From positions 1 to 55,995 of the forward strand of contig JAFNXN010000015.1 in assembly GCA_017379015.1 (NCBI GenBank): a DNA stretch of 55,995 nucleotides, given 5' to 3'. The position numbers were made by a program, and so were the translations under genes. The notes under the pieces were generated by a model. It worked only from the letters and a program-made list of their open reading frames with translations, did not search any database and was not told the DNA's origin. Within the stretch, counting starts at the first letter, position 1, and each line of letters opens with the position of its first letter. Below are positions 44,872-55,500 of the stretch, piece after piece. Source of the stretch: Alistipes sp. GTDB lineage: Bacteria; Bacteroidota; Bacteroidia; Bacteroidales; Rikenellaceae.

Positions 44872-46812
44872 ATGGTTAAAGTAACCTTTCCCGATGGCTC
44901 AGTAAGAGAGTTTGCCAAAGGGACAACTGCCTTTCAGGTGGCAGAGAGCATCAGCCCTCGTTTAGCTGCTGACTCACTTGCAGCTGAGGTAAATGGCGCA
45001 ACCGTAGATATGATGCGCCCTATCGATTGTGACTGCACAATCAAATTCTTCAAGTGGGACGACGCCGAGGGTAAGCACGCCTTCTGGCACACCTCATCAC
45101 ACCTCCTCGCCGAGGCTCTTGAGGCACTATACCCAGGCATCAAGTTTGGTATCGGTCCCGCAATCGACAACGGTTTCTACTACGATGTGGACTCACCAGT
45201 AGCCATCACCGAGGCTGACTTGGCAACCATCGAGCAGAAGATGGTAGAGCTATCACGCAACAAGGAGCAGCTCGTGCGCACTGAGGTGTCGAAGGCCGAC
45301 GCACTCAAGACCTTCACCGAGAAGGGCGACCAGTACAAGGTGGAGCTTATCACCGACCTTGAGGATGGTACCATCTCATTCTACACCAATGGTGCATTCA
45401 CTGACCTCTGTCGTGGTCCACACATCCCAAATACTGGATACATCAAAGCTATCAAGCTTACATCAATAGCTGGTGCTTACTGGCGTGGTAACGAGAAGAA
45501 CAAGATGCTTACTCGTATCTACGGCGTATCGTTCCCCAAGAAGTCGATGCTCGACGAGCACCTTGCACTCTTGGAGGAGGCTAAGAAGCGCGACCACCGT
45601 AAGCTCGGCAAGGATCTCGAGTTGTTCATGTTCTCACAGCGCGTAGGTCAGGGTCTTCCAATGTGGTTGCCTAAGGGTGCTGAGCTTCGTGACCGTCTTG
45701 AGCGTTTCTTGCGCCAGATTCAGAAGGACTACGGCTATCAGCAGGTTATCACCCCTCATATCGGTAACAAGGATCTCTACGTGACATCGGGTCACTATGC
45801 AAAGTATGGTAAGGACTCGTTCCAGCCAATCCACACCCCATTCGAGGGCGAGGAGTACCTTTTGAAGCCTATGAACTGTCCTCACCACTGCGAGATCTAC
45901 CGCTCGAAGCCTCGCTCGTACAAGGATCTTCCAGTGCGCTTGGCAGAGTTCGGTACAGTATATCGCTACGAGCAGTCAGGTGAGCTCCACGGTCTAACAC
46001 GTGTACGTTCGTTTACACAGGATGATGCGCACCTCTTCGTACGCCCCGATCAGCTACTCGAGGAGTTTGAGAAGGTTATCGACATCGTGCTTTACATCTT
46101 CCGCACACTTAAGTTCGACAACTACACAGCACAGATCTCGTTACGCGATCCTAACAATACTGAGAAGTATATCGGCTCGGACGAGAACTGGGCAAAGGCT
46201 GAGGGTGCTATCATCCAGGCATGTAAGGAGAAGGGTCTTAACACCACTGTTGAGCTTGGTGAGGCAGCATTCTACGGTCCTAAGCTCGACTTCATGGTTA
46301 AGGACGCATTGGGTCGTAGCTGGCAGCTTGGTACTATCCAGGTTGACTACAACCTCCCAGAGCGTTTCGACCTCACATATAAGGGTTCAGACGACAAGCT
46401 CCACCGTCCTATCATGATCCACCGTGCGCCATTCGGCTCTATGGAGCGTTTCGTAGCAGTATTGCTCGAGCACACAGGCGGTAAGTTCCCATTGTGGCTC
46501 ACACCAGATCAGGTTGTGGTATTGCCAATCTCGGAGAAGTACAACGAGTATGCTGAGAAGGTAGCCAAGGAGCTTAACAAGGCTGACATCCGCACACAGG
46601 TTGACGATCGCAACGAGAAGATTGGCCGCAAGATCCGCGACAACGAGCTTAAGCGCATCCCATATCTCTTGATCGTAGGCGAGAAGGAGGCTGAGGATGG
46701 CAAGGTATCGGTACGTGCTCAGGGCGAGGGCGACAAGGGTCAGATGACCATTGCCGAGTTTGCAGAGTATATGAAGGAGCTCGTAGCTAAGGAGATCGAA
46801 GCTAACAAATAA
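44872..46812 (+). CDS. thrS: threonyl-tRNA synthetase
   Basis: A 646-residue class II synthetase that charges tRNA-Thr. A TGS domain (about 1-60), the editing domain with [11 protein letters not shown] (near 73-83), the catalytic core with [10 protein letters not shown] (zinc ligand Cys) and [16 protein letters not shown], and an anticodon-binding C-terminus are all present. Length is normal. A 92-bp untranslated leader precedes it. It pairs with infC, as in many bacteria. Confidence 0.97.
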   Translation: MVKVTFPDGSVREFAKGTTAFQVAESISPRLAADSLAAEVNGATVDMMRPIDCDCTIKFFKWDDAEGKHAFWHTSSHLLAEALEALYPGIKFGIGPAIDNGFYYDVDSPVAITEADLATIEQKMVELSRNKEQLVRTEVSKADALKTFTEKGDQYKVELITDLEDGTISFYTNGAFTDLCRGPHIPNTGYIKAIKLTSIAGAYWRGNEKNKMLTRIYGVSFPKKSMLDEHLALLEEAKKRDHRKLGKDLELFMFSQRVGQGLPMWLPKGAELRDRLERFLRQIQKDYGYQQVITPHIGNKDLYVTSGHYAKYGKDSFQPIHTPFEGEEYLLKPMNCPHHCEIYRSKPRSYKDLPVRLAEFGTVYRYEQSGELHGLTRVRSFTQDDAHLFVRPDQLLEEFEKVIDIVLYIFRTLKFDNYTAQISLRDPNNTEKYIGSDENWAKAEGAIIQACKEKGLNTTVELGEAAFYGPKLDFMVKDALGRSWQLGTIQVDYNLPERFDLTYKGSDDKLHRPIMIHRAPFGSMERFVAVLLEHTGGKFPLWLTPDQVVVLPISEKYNEYAEKVAKELNKADIRTQVDDRNEKIGRKIRDNELKRIPYLLIVGEKEAEDGKVSVRAQGEGDKGQMTIAEFAEYMKELVAKEIEANK

Positions 46813-46846
46813 CAATATTTTTAAGTCTAACTAAACTGTTTTTCAC

Positions 46847-47467
46847 TTGGCAGGACAATTTCCATTCCGCCCGCGCCCACAGGTGCAGGGGAATAACCAG
46901 AACAACAACAATCCTCAGCAGCAGCGCGACCAGCGTGGCCGTCGCCCTCAGCAGGAGAACCCTAATCGTATCAACGACGAGATTACGGCACCCGTAGTAC
47001 GTGTCGTAGGCGAGAACGTTGAGCCAAACCTCGTGCTCCCAATCAAGGAGGCTATACGCCTTGCTGATGAGATGGAGCTCGACCTCATCGAGATCTCTCC
47101 TAAGGCAGAGCCTCCTGTATGTCGCATTGCCGACTACCAGAAGTTCCTCTACCAGCAGAAGAAGAAGGCTAAGGAGATCAAGGCAAAGCAGGTTAAGGTG
47201 GTAGTCAAGGAGATTCGTTTTGGTCCACAGACCGACGACCACGACTACAACTTCAAGCTCAAGCATGCTGAGAACTTCCTCAAGGAGGGTGCTAAGGTTA
47301 AGGCGTACGTTTTCTTCCGCGGACGATCAATCGTCTTCAAGGAGCAGGGCGAGATATTGTTGCTTCGCTTTGCCAACGACCTTGAGGAGTATGCTCGCGT
47401 AGAGCTTATGCCTAAGCTCGATGGCAAGAAGATGAATATGATTCTGGCACCTAAGTCAAAGAAGTAG
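46847..47467 (+). CDS. infC: translation initiation factor IF-3, TTG start
   Basis: A 206-residue IF-3. The N-domain ([42 protein letters not shown]) and C-domain ([44 protein letters not shown]) are complete. The frame begins at TTG and has no ATG upstream in frame near the N-domain. Rare starts in infC allow autoregulation in other bacteria. A 35-residue Gln/Asn/Arg/Pro-rich extension precedes the N-domain. It is followed by a terminator, not by rpmI-rplT. Confidence 0.93.
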   Translation: MAGQFPFRPRPQVQGNNQNNNNPQQQRDQRGRRPQQENPNRINDEITAPVVRVVGENVEPNLVLPIKEAIRLADEMELDLIEISPKAEPPVCRIADYQKFLYQQKKKAKEIKAKQVKVVVKEIRFGPQTDDHDYNFKLKHAENFLKEGAKVKAYVFFRGRSIVFKEQGEILLLRFANDLEEYARVELMPKLDGKKMNMILAPKSKK

Positions 47468-47554
47468 TCAACGAGAAAACTAACACCGAGGCTGAAGAGT
47501 TGTATGTAGTTGTTCTTAAACTATATCTTTTTCCTCAACCTCTACGCAAGATTG

Positions 47555-47589
47555 GGGGATGGCTAAATAGAGTCATCCCCTTTATTATT
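47555..47589 (+). terminator. terminator after infC
   Basis: A 7-bp stem GGGGATG/CATCCCC, 12-nt loop, then TTTATTATT. Confidence 0.75.
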
Positions 47590-47602
47590 ATGGTAAATAT
47601 CT

Positions 47603-47633
47603 TTTGGTGGCAAAAGATTTTTTACTAACTTTG
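47603..47633 (+). promoter_or_regulatory. promoter of the LuxE/LicD-GT2 unit
   Basis: TTTG at 47603-47606 and TAACTTTG at 47626-47633 with 19-nt spacing, 5 bp before the ATG at 47639, so the leader is very short or absent. Confidence 0.7.
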
Positions 47634-47638
47634 CTAGG

Positions 47639-48610
47639 ATGATTACGATTGACAAAATACTTAATATCACCCACGACAAGGAGTTCAGAGAGGTGGCAAT
47701 GGAGCTCTTCATGCACCAGGCCACGACATGTGCGCCCTATGCTGAATACCTATCGCTGCTTGGTGTTGATCCTCAAAGCATTAGATGTATTGAGGAGATA
47801 CCATTTCTACCTATCGAGCTATTCAAGAGCCACGATGTATATTGCGGCGAAACAGCCCCCGAGATAGTCTTCACATCGAGCAATACGGGGCAGACCACCC
47901 CATCGCGCCACATGATGGCATCGCTGGAGAACTACCGCAAGACATTCACCAAGGCATTTGAGAGCTTCTATGGCAACATCGAGCAATGGAGCATCTACGG
48001 ACTTCTGCCAAACTACCTCGAGCGCGAGGGATCATCACTCGTCTACATGGTTGATGAGCTGATTCGTCGTGCAGGATCGGGAGGCTTCTACCTCAATGAT
48101 TACGAGCGACTTATCAAAGATATTGAGCATGATCCGAGGCCCAAGATTTTACTTGGCGTGAGCTACGCCTTGTGGGATGTTGCCGAGCAGTATGCCCCAA
48201 AGCTCAAAGATACAATCATCATGGAGACTGGCGGCATGAAGGGTCGCCGTAAGGAGCTATCAAAGAGCGAGTTGCACACAATACTTCGCAACGGCTTTGG
48301 CGTTGAGAGCATCCACTCCGAGTATGGCATGGCAGAGCTTACGTCGCAGGCATACTCCTCGGGCGATGGCATCTTCAAGACCCCAAGCTGGATGCGCATC
48401 TTGGTGCGCGACGTAAACGACGCCTTCGACCACTCGCCTCAGGGCATGCGAGGCGGCATAGACATTATCGACCTTGCCAACCTCACATCATGCGCCTTTA
48501 TCCGCACACAGGATCTAGGACGCAAGCTCAACGAGAGAGAATTTGCACTTGAAGGACGCATTGCGGGTAGCGACATTCGTGGTTGCAACCTTCTAGTACA
48601 CAACCTATAA
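47639..48610 (+). CDS. LuxE/acyl-protein synthetase family protein
   Basis: A 323-residue acyl-activating protein of the LuxE type. Signatures are IPFLPIELFKSHDVYC, the phosphate-loop-like FTSSNTGQTTPSRHMM and the METGGMKGRRKELSK strand-helix with HSEYGMAELTSQAY. LuxE relatives adenylate or transfer acyl groups. It starts close to its promoter, possibly leaderless, and ends 1 bp before the LicD-GT2 gene, suggesting acyl or polar-group addition to a surface glycan. This link is inference. Confidence 0.85.
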   Translation: MITIDKILNITHDKEFREVAMELFMHQATTCAPYAEYLSLLGVDPQSIRCIEEIPFLPIELFKSHDVYCGETAPEIVFTSSNTGQTTPSRHMMASLENYRKTFTKAFESFYGNIEQWSIYGLLPNYLEREGSSLVYMVDELIRRAGSGGFYLNDYERLIKDIEHDPRPKILLGVSYALWDVAEQYAPKLKDTIIMETGGMKGRRKELSKSELHTILRNGFGVESIHSEYGMAELTSQAYSSGDGIFKTPSWMRILVRDVNDAFDHSPQGMRGGIDIIDLANLTSCAFIRTQDLGRKLNEREFALEGRIAGSDIRGCNLLVHNL

Positions 48611-48611
48611 G

Positions 48612-50399
48612 ATGAAATATAACAGCGACATACTACGTCAGCTACACGCCGAGCTTCACGACATCCTCGGCGAGGTGTGTCGCGTGTGTGAGCTTGCCTC
48701 GATACCCTACTTCATCCAGGGAGGCACAGCCATCGGTGCTCACTTCTTCGAGGATATAGTGCCCTGGGACGACGACATCGACCTAGGCATGACGCGCGAA
48801 AATTATGAACGATTTTTGCGCGAAGCACCAGCATTATTAGGCAAGGAGTACCTATTACAAGAGTTTACTACTGAGCGAGATACGCCATTCTACTTCGCCA
48901 AGGTACGCAAGCGTGGCACACGCTTTGTCGAGAGCGAGTGGGTGGGTCTTGACATCGCGGATGGCATCTATATCGACATCTTTCCCTACGACCTAATACC
49001 CGACAATCCTACCCTAGAGCGTCGCCAGAGGGCGAGAGTAGGTTTCTGGGTCAACTGCTTCACGGCGAAGAGCGTGTGGCTCTGGAGGTGGTTCAAGCGT
49101 GCGAATAATGGAGTTGTGCACCGCAAGAGCATGGTATCGTGTTTCGCGATATTATGCGTCACATCACTGATGTCTAAAGAGCGCATTTACAGACGTTTAC
49201 ATCGAGAACTTACGCGTTATAACTCAACCGATGCAACGCGCTACAATATCGTGCGCATGCCAAAGGATATGATCGAGCGCAGTGCGATTGAGAATCCTGA
49301 ACGCCGCCGTTTTGGTGGGCGCGAGCTGTGGTCGCCAAGCTCTCTGGAGAGCTACCTTCGCAACCACTATGGCGACATTCAGAAGTGGCTGCCCGAGGAT
49401 AAGCGTCTGAACCACGCACCCGAGATTTTGCAGTTTAGCGAGCCGCTAACATCTGCTGAGTCAGAGCAGATTACGGTAGTCATTCCGCTTTACAACAAGG
49501 AGCAGGAGATCGAGCGCGCACTTCGTTCGGTCATCGAGCAGAGCCTCCGCCCCCACGAGATTATCGTTGTTGACGACGGCTCAACCGACTCTTCCGCCAT
49601 GATAGTCGAGCGCATCATCGCCGCACATCCTCAGAACAACATACGCCTCATACGCCAAGATAATCAAGGTGTTAGCGCAGCGCGCAACCGAGGCATTAGC
49701 CTCGCTACGACCGACTATGTCGCACTACTCGATGGCGACGACTACTGGCTCTCGGGCTACATTGCCGAGGTGAGTCGTCTGATGACATATTACCCCGACT
49801 GCACGCTCTACTCTACGGCGTTCGACATTATCAATAACAACACTCGCCATCGCGCCTATACACCTGATACAGAAGGCATTGTAGATCCTGCTGCCGAAGC
49901 CCTTAAGGGTCGCTTCACCGCTATTCCATCCACGGCTACTGTGCGTCGCACTGCGCTAGAGGAGATTGGCGGCTTCCCCGAGGGTATGCGCATCGGCGAG
50001 GACCAGTGGGTGTGGGTAAGGCTTCAGCAACAAGGTGGCACATTCTGCTTCTCGCCCATGTCGCTTGTTCGTTACGCGCGCACGGCGAGCAACCGTTCGG
50101 CATCGATTTATCGCAAGGAGCAGAGCTCGCACTCGATAGCCGAGCTATACGACGCAACGCAGAGCGATACGCTCAACGAGTACGTTGCACGCATAGGCAT
50201 CGGAAAGGCTATCACTCAGTCAGTTAAGGGCGGCAGCGAGGATGCTAGCGAAGCGTTACGGGCATTTGCCTACACGCGCCATAACCGCCGTCAGCTACGT
50301 CGCCTACGTCTTCTAAACGCCCTTCCGAAGTGGCTCAGAGCACCGATTGACAATCTCTATCGTGCGGCGGCATGGATAGTAAAAAAGCGAGGTCTGTAG
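48612..50399 (+). CDS. LicD-GT2 fusion protein
   Basis: A 595-residue two-domain protein. Residues 1-280 are a LicD-type nucleotidyl/phosphotransferase domain (GGTAIGAHFFED and PWDDDIDLGM near 37-60), the family that adds phosphocholine or similar groups to glycans. Residues 285-520 are a GT-A glycosyltransferase of family 2 with VVIPLYNKEQEIERAL, VVDDGSTDSS (near 314) and LLDGDDYW (near 373). The C-terminus is basic and lies inside a terminator stem. The fusion suggests one enzyme that both adds sugar and decorates it. Confidence 0.9.
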   Translation: MKYNSDILRQLHAELHDILGEVCRVCELASIPYFIQGGTAIGAHFFEDIVPWDDDIDLGMTRENYERFLREAPALLGKEYLLQEFTTERDTPFYFAKVRKRGTRFVESEWVGLDIADGIYIDIFPYDLIPDNPTLERRQRARVGFWVNCFTAKSVWLWRWFKRANNGVVHRKSMVSCFAILCVTSLMSKERIYRRLHRELTRYNSTDATRYNIVRMPKDMIERSAIENPERRRFGGRELWSPSSLESYLRNHYGDIQKWLPEDKRLNHAPEILQFSEPLTSAESEQITVVIPLYNKEQEIERALRSVIEQSLRPHEIIVVDDGSTDSSAMIVERIIAAHPQNNIRLIRQDNQGVSAARNRGISLATTDYVALLDGDDYWLSGYIAEVSRLMTYYPDCTLYSTAFDIINNNTRHRAYTPDTEGIVDPAAEALKGRFTAIPSTATVRRTALEEIGGFPEGMRIGEDQWVWVRLQQQGGTFCFSPMSLVRYARTASNRSASIYRKEQSSHSIAELYDATQSDTLNEYVARIGIGKAITQSVKGGSEDASEALRAFAYTRHNRRQLRRLRLLNALPKWLRAPIDNLYRAAAWIVKKRGL

Positions 50400-50410
50400 C
50401 CTCGCTTTTT
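50382..50410. terminator. bidirectional terminator in the coding end
   Basis: AAAAAGCGAGG/CCTCGCTTTTT, 11 bp, loop TCTGTAG. The LicD-GT2 stop TAG is in the loop, and the hairpin ends 2 bp before the ung stop. It serves both convergent genes. Confidence 0.9.
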
Positions 50411-50411
50411 G

Positions 50412-51077
50412 TTACCATACGATAGGCGTCTTGCCCACCGACTCTAAGTATCTGTTTGCCTCGGAGAAGTGGCGACAGCCAAAGAAGCCGCGATATGCCG
50501 ACAATGGCGACGGATGTACAGCCTTGAGTATAAGGTTGTTAGCTGGATCGGCAATAGCTCCCTTCTTCTGCGCATAGCCTCCCCACAACATATATACCAC
50601 CTGCTGTTTACGCTCGGCTATTGCACGCACCACAGCATCCGTGAAGCGTTCCCACCCGCGCCCAGCATGCGATGCGGCCTCGTGGGCACGCACCGTGAGC
50701 ACGGCGTTGAGCAGCAAGACACCCTGCTCAGCCCAGCGGTCAAGCTCGCCCGACTCGGGTATGGGCGTTCCGATGTCGCTCTGCACCTCCTTGAAGATGT
50801 TTTGCAGCGAGGGTGGAAACTGCACGCCACGCCCCACCGAGAAGCATAGGCCGTTAGCCTGTCCAGGACCATGATAGGGGTCCTGCCCTATTATCACCAC
50901 CTTGAGCTTGTCGAACGGACACTTGTCGAAGGCACGAAAGATATTTGCTCCTGAGGGATAGACCGTTGTGGTTGCATACTCACCCTTCACGAAGTCGACA
51001 AGAGCATCGAAGTAGGGCTCTTGGAACTCGTGTTCGAGTATTTGCTTCCAATCCTCAGCTATACGTACATCTGCCAT
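50412..51077 (-). CDS. ung: uracil-DNA glycosylase
   Basis: A 221-residue family-1 UNG that removes uracil from DNA. The catalytic loop is GQDPYHG (Asp66) and the second motif is HPSPLSAYRGFFG (His188). Length is normal. It is convergent with the LicD-GT2 gene, separated only by the shared terminator. Confidence 0.97.
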   Translation of the reverse strand: MADVRIAEDWKQILEHEFQEPYFDALVDFVKGEYATTTVYPSGANIFRAFDKCPFDKLKVVIIGQDPYHGPGQANGLCFSVGRGVQFPPSLQNIFKEVQSDIGTPIPESGELDRWAEQGVLLLNAVLTVRAHEAASHAGRGWERFTDAVVRAIAERKQQVVYMLWGGYAQKKGAIADPANNLILKAVHPSPLSAYRGFFGCRHFSEANRYLESVGKTPIVW

Positions 51078-51091
51078 AATGAAAGATTTAT

Positions 51092-51122
51092 TTTGCGAAG
51101 TTACTATTTTTTTTTAATTTTG
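51092..51122 (+). promoter_or_regulatory. promoter of the alkaline phosphatase gene
   Basis: TTTG at 51092-51095 and TAATTTTG at 51115-51122 with 19-nt spacing, 17 bp before the ATG. Confidence 0.7.
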
Positions 51123-51139
51123 CGAAAAATCATCAAACT

Positions 51140-52222
51140 ATGAAACAGACTTTTCGATCGTTCTACGCACTGCTACTATGCTTTGCCCTTGGCACGTCGA
51201 CGCTCTATGGCGGCGAGCCAGTTAAGAATATCATCTTCCTCATTGGCGATGGCATGGGTCTTTCGTCGGTCTCTATGATGCAGCTTGTCAACGAGTACCG
51301 TCCCACGATCTTCGATGAGGCAGACAACATTGCCCTTCAGAAGAGCTACTCGGCAGACAACCGTGTCACCGACTCTGCCGCCTCGGGCACAGCTCTCGCC
51401 ACGGGCCACAAAACTAACAACACCTACATTGGCGTACGTCCCGACGGCAGTGCTGTTGAGTCGCTCACCGAGCTTGCTAAGCGTCATGGCAAGGCTACAG
51501 GCATCGTTGTGACCACCGTTGTTCAGCACGCCACGCCAGCAGCATTCTACGCCCATATCACTAACCGTCACGAATATATTGCCATCACCGAGCAGCTTGT
51601 GGTAAGCACCCTCGATGTTGTTGTAGGCGGCGGCATGTCACTCTTCAACGAGCGTTATAGTGGTGATGTAGAGCGCGTTATCGCTGACGCGGGCTATCAT
51701 CTTGTGCGAACCACCGAGGAGCTTGAGGCAGCGTCGTGCGACTCTCGCATCATGGCTCTCGTGGCAGACAAGGAGGTGGGTGCCGACAGCGGCGACTACC
51801 TTGCGCGCGCCACACGCAAGGCTATAGATATTCTCGCTACGCGCGGTGGCGACGAGGGCTTTGTGCTTATGGTCGAGGGCTCGCTCATCGACGGCATGGC
51901 ACATGGCAACGACGCCCTAGCGCAGCAGCGCGAGATGGAGGGCTTCATGGGGGCTATCGAGGTCGCTGTGGAGTATGCTCGCAACCACCCCGACACCCTT
52001 GTTGTGGTCACTGCCGACCATGAGACGGGAGGTCTTGCGTTGGTCAGCGCAAATAGCGACTTCAACCTCTCGGAGCAGGGTGTTGAGTTTCGCTGGGCCA
52101 CCGATGGTCACTCTGCACAGATGGTGCCTATCTACCTCTACGGTTGCGGTGCGGAGCTTATCAACGGCATCATGGAGAACGCTGAGCTTGGCACTAAGCT
52201 AAAGGCTATTATTGCTGAGTAG
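51140..52222 (+). CDS. alkaline phosphatase
   Basis: A 360-residue PhoA-type phosphatase with a signal peptide (about 1-24), so it acts in the periplasm. The first metal ligand is Asp37 in FLIGDGMGLSS, the nucleophile is Ser79 in TDSAASGTA, and later metal ligands are in EGSLIDGMAHGND, VTADHETGG and a C-terminal DGHSAQMVP. It is divergent from ung with its own promoter. It would release phosphate from organic esters. Confidence 0.94.
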   Translation: MKQTFRSFYALLLCFALGTSTLYGGEPVKNIIFLIGDGMGLSSVSMMQLVNEYRPTIFDEADNIALQKSYSADNRVTDSAASGTALATGHKTNNTYIGVRPDGSAVESLTELAKRHGKATGIVVTTVVQHATPAAFYAHITNRHEYIAITEQLVVSTLDVVVGGGMSLFNERYSGDVERVIADAGYHLVRTTEELEAASCDSRIMALVADKEVGADSGDYLARATRKAIDILATRGGDEGFVLMVEGSLIDGMAHGNDALAQQREMEGFMGAIEVAVEYARNHPDTLVVVTADHETGGLALVSANSDFNLSEQGVEFRWATDGHSAQMVPIYLYGCGAELINGIMENAELGTKLKAIIAE

Positions 52223-52555
52223 TGATAAAGATAAATATTCAACCCTTTCAGAACACTTATTATATTATCACATATCTTCCGCACAAAGTGATTACTCGCG
52301 CATAAAAATGTCGAGCAAGGACCTTATGCAAGTTTTTGGTAATTTTTCTGCCGAAAGCTTGCATTTTCTGTATTATTTTTACTACATTTGACAAATGTTT
52401 CGGACATAAGCAGGTCCGAGCATTGATGGAAATTGTGCGAATGAAGACGTAACCCGCTGAGGGGGGGGGATTTTACATCCCTTCACTTAACGTTTTACTA
52501 GAGTTGGGACAAACTTTTTATTATTTTTTTTTACATTTTTTTAAATTTCACTAAC
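52223..52555. other. 333-bp leader of the surface protein gene
   Basis: No gene is seen. The strongest -7 box (52383-52390) would give a transcript leader of about 160 nt. The leader holds a hairpin CGGAC/GTCCG (near 52402-52420), an eight-G run near 52462 and a long T/A-rich tract before the ATG. It may regulate translation or stabilise the mRNA; this is inference. Confidence 0.6.
52359..52390 (+). promoter_or_regulatory. promoter of the large surface lipoprotein
   Basis: TTG at about 52359 and TACATTTG at 52383-52390, spacing slightly long. A weak -33 box but a good -7 box. Confidence 0.55.
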
Positions 52556-55500
52556 ATGAAAGTAAGATTTCTTGCATTGGCTGCATTGGTACTAGGTATG
52601 GTATCATGTCAGCAAGATGTCGACACTGTCACTCCAGTGAGTGGTGAGGTTGACTTCCAGCTTTCTGTGGACGCTAAGGAGCTTGCAACACGTGCAGGCG
52701 ACAGCGACCAGAACGCAATGAATAGCGCATTTGGTGCTATTGACTATTTGCAGGGTGCTGCTAAGGATGACTATCGTCAGGATTGGAACGATGTTGACCT
52801 TCGTTACACCTTGGAGGTTTACGACGTAGCTGATGACTACGCTGGCAAGACTCCTGTTAAGGACCGTCAGGTGATCATCGTTGACGAGTACCAGCCTGTG
52901 GTATTCGATCTTCGCTTGGTTCCTAACCGCGACTACCACTTCGTAGTATTCGCTGACTTCGTTGCTCAGGGCGAGTTCGAGAAGGATGCTGCTAATCAGC
53001 TTTTGGTTAAGGGTATTCGTCATGAGATTGGCAAGACTTTGGCAGACATCACCGTGGTTAACGAGGCTATCAACGATGAGGTTGCTGATGCTTACTTCGC
53101 AACTAGCGACATCAAGGTTACTAACTCAGCTACTCAGGACATCCTTTTGAAGCGTCCTTATGGTAAGGTTCGCGTTATCGCTACTGACCTTGCTGAGCTT
53201 AACCTTAACGTAGATCCTAAGAGCGCAGTTGTTGAGTACGAGGCATTCAACCCTAACAAGTTCAACGCTGTAACCGGCGCAATCGATGGTGAGTACACTG
53301 TTAAGCAGTACACTACTACATTTGCTGATGGTGTTCGTAGCGACATGGGTCTCCACTACTACACTGCTGATTACGATGCTAAGACAGTTGTAGCTGACAA
53401 TGGCAAGACACGCTTCAGCCACATCACTCTCTTCACTGACTACATCCTTGCTGAAGATACTCAGAAGCCTATCCACTTCACAATGACTGTGAACGACGAG
53501 GATGGTAAGGAGATTAAGACTACTTCATTCTACACTGATATCCCAGTACAGCGTAACTACCTCACAACTGTTGTAGGTAACGTTCTTACTACTGCTACTC
53601 ACATCAATGTATCTATCGACGATAACTTCGCTGGTTACGAGCAGCTTAACCTTTGGAATGGCAAGGCTGTTGAGGAGCCAGTAGTAGAGGGCGAGTTCTA
53701 TGTAATCTACGAGGCTTCACAGCTTGCTTGGTTGGCTGACCAGGTAAACAACAAGGGTCAGAAGTTCAGCGGCAAGACCTTCAAGCTTGGTAAGAATCTC
53801 CACCTCAACCACGAGCTTTGGACTCCTATCGGTGCTACTGGTGAGTTCCAGGGTACATTTGATGGTAACTACAACGGTGTAGACCACACTATCGAGGGTA
53901 TCTTCGTATCAGTTAAAGGCAAGAATTTTGCTGGATTGTTTGGTAAGACTAAGAGTGCAACTATTAAGAACCTTACTATCCTCAACTCACAGGTTTATGG
54001 TCAGTACACTGCTGCTGCTATCGTAGCTCATGGCGTATGCGCACGCATTGAGAATTGCCACGTTGAGGGTTGCGAGGTTGTATCTACACCTTACAACAAG
54101 GACGATGCTAACAACGTTGGTGGTATCGTAGGTTACCTTTCAGGTGAGACTGTTGCTTATGTTAAGGGCTGCTCTGTAAAGAACTCTAGAATCACTGCTT
54201 ACCGCAAGGTTGCAGGTATCGTAGGTTCTGCTAACCAGACTGCTGAAGTTTCTGGCAACACTGTTGAGGGCAACGTTGTAGTTGCAGATATGACTGCTGA
54301 GTACAATGGGGTTAAGGCTGCTGATGCTGGTGCTATCGTAGGTTACAAGCACGCTAAGGCTACTGTTGCGAACAACACTATCGGTGCTAATAATGACGTA
54401 ATTGTTTTGATCGATACTAACCAGGAGCGCGATGAGTCATACGTTGCTAAGGATGAGGTTGTTCACGTAACTTTCAAGGCTGGTGAGTACAATTTCTCTA
54501 AGGAACTCAAGGTTAATGGTGCTATCCAGGCAAACCTTGGCGGTAAGGTAACACTTAACGTAAACAACAACACTATCACTTCAGGTACACCTGCTAATTA
54601 TGGTATTATCGCTGATGGTGAGGGTAACGAGCTTGTAATCAACGATGCAAACTTCGTATCATACGGTGGTGGTGTAGCTGCTGGTGAGGGTTCAAAGGTA
54701 ATCTTCAATGGTGGTAAGGTTGACATTACTAAGTACACAAAATCATCTCCAGGACGTTACAACTTCTATACAAGTGGTGGTGAGATCGTAATCAACGACG
54801 GTGTATTCACATTCGGCTCAACAAACAAGACTCGCCGTGCTTACGTATGCGTTGAGGGTGGCGGTAAGGTCATCATCAATGGTGGTACTTTCGGCAAGGC
54901 TTCAACACGCGATGGTTACACTGGTATCCGTGAGCTTGATGGTGAGGTAATCATCTACGGTGGTACTTTCGGCTTCGATCCTAAAGAGTGGTTGGCTCCT
55001 GACTACTATACTGTTAAGGATGGTGCTAACTGGGTTGTTAAGGCTCCAGTAGTTGTAAATGGTGCTGATGAGTTTGCTAACGCTGTTGCAAATGCAGCTG
55101 AGGGTTGCAAGATCATCTTAACAGACAACAACAACTATGGTACAATCACTGCTGGTGAGCTTAAGAATGTAACAATCGAGGGTGGCGAGAACACTGTTAT
55201 GACATTCAAGACTGATGCTAACTCTAAGCTTGAGAACGTAACACTTAAGAACGTTGACTTCGTATATGACGGAACTGACGTTAATAGCAGCATCGTAATC
55301 AACGCAGAGGCTGAGATTAAGAATTTCGTTGTTGAGGGTTGTTCATTCGTAGGTACAGGTGCAAAGGCTGGCCGTGGTATTTTTGGTCAGAATACAACCG
55401 CTACAATCACTTTGAAGAATTGCTCGTTCAAGAACTTGGGTTATCCAGTATATACAATGGGTGGCGGTGGCTACGCATCATTGGTTGTAGAGGGCTGTAC

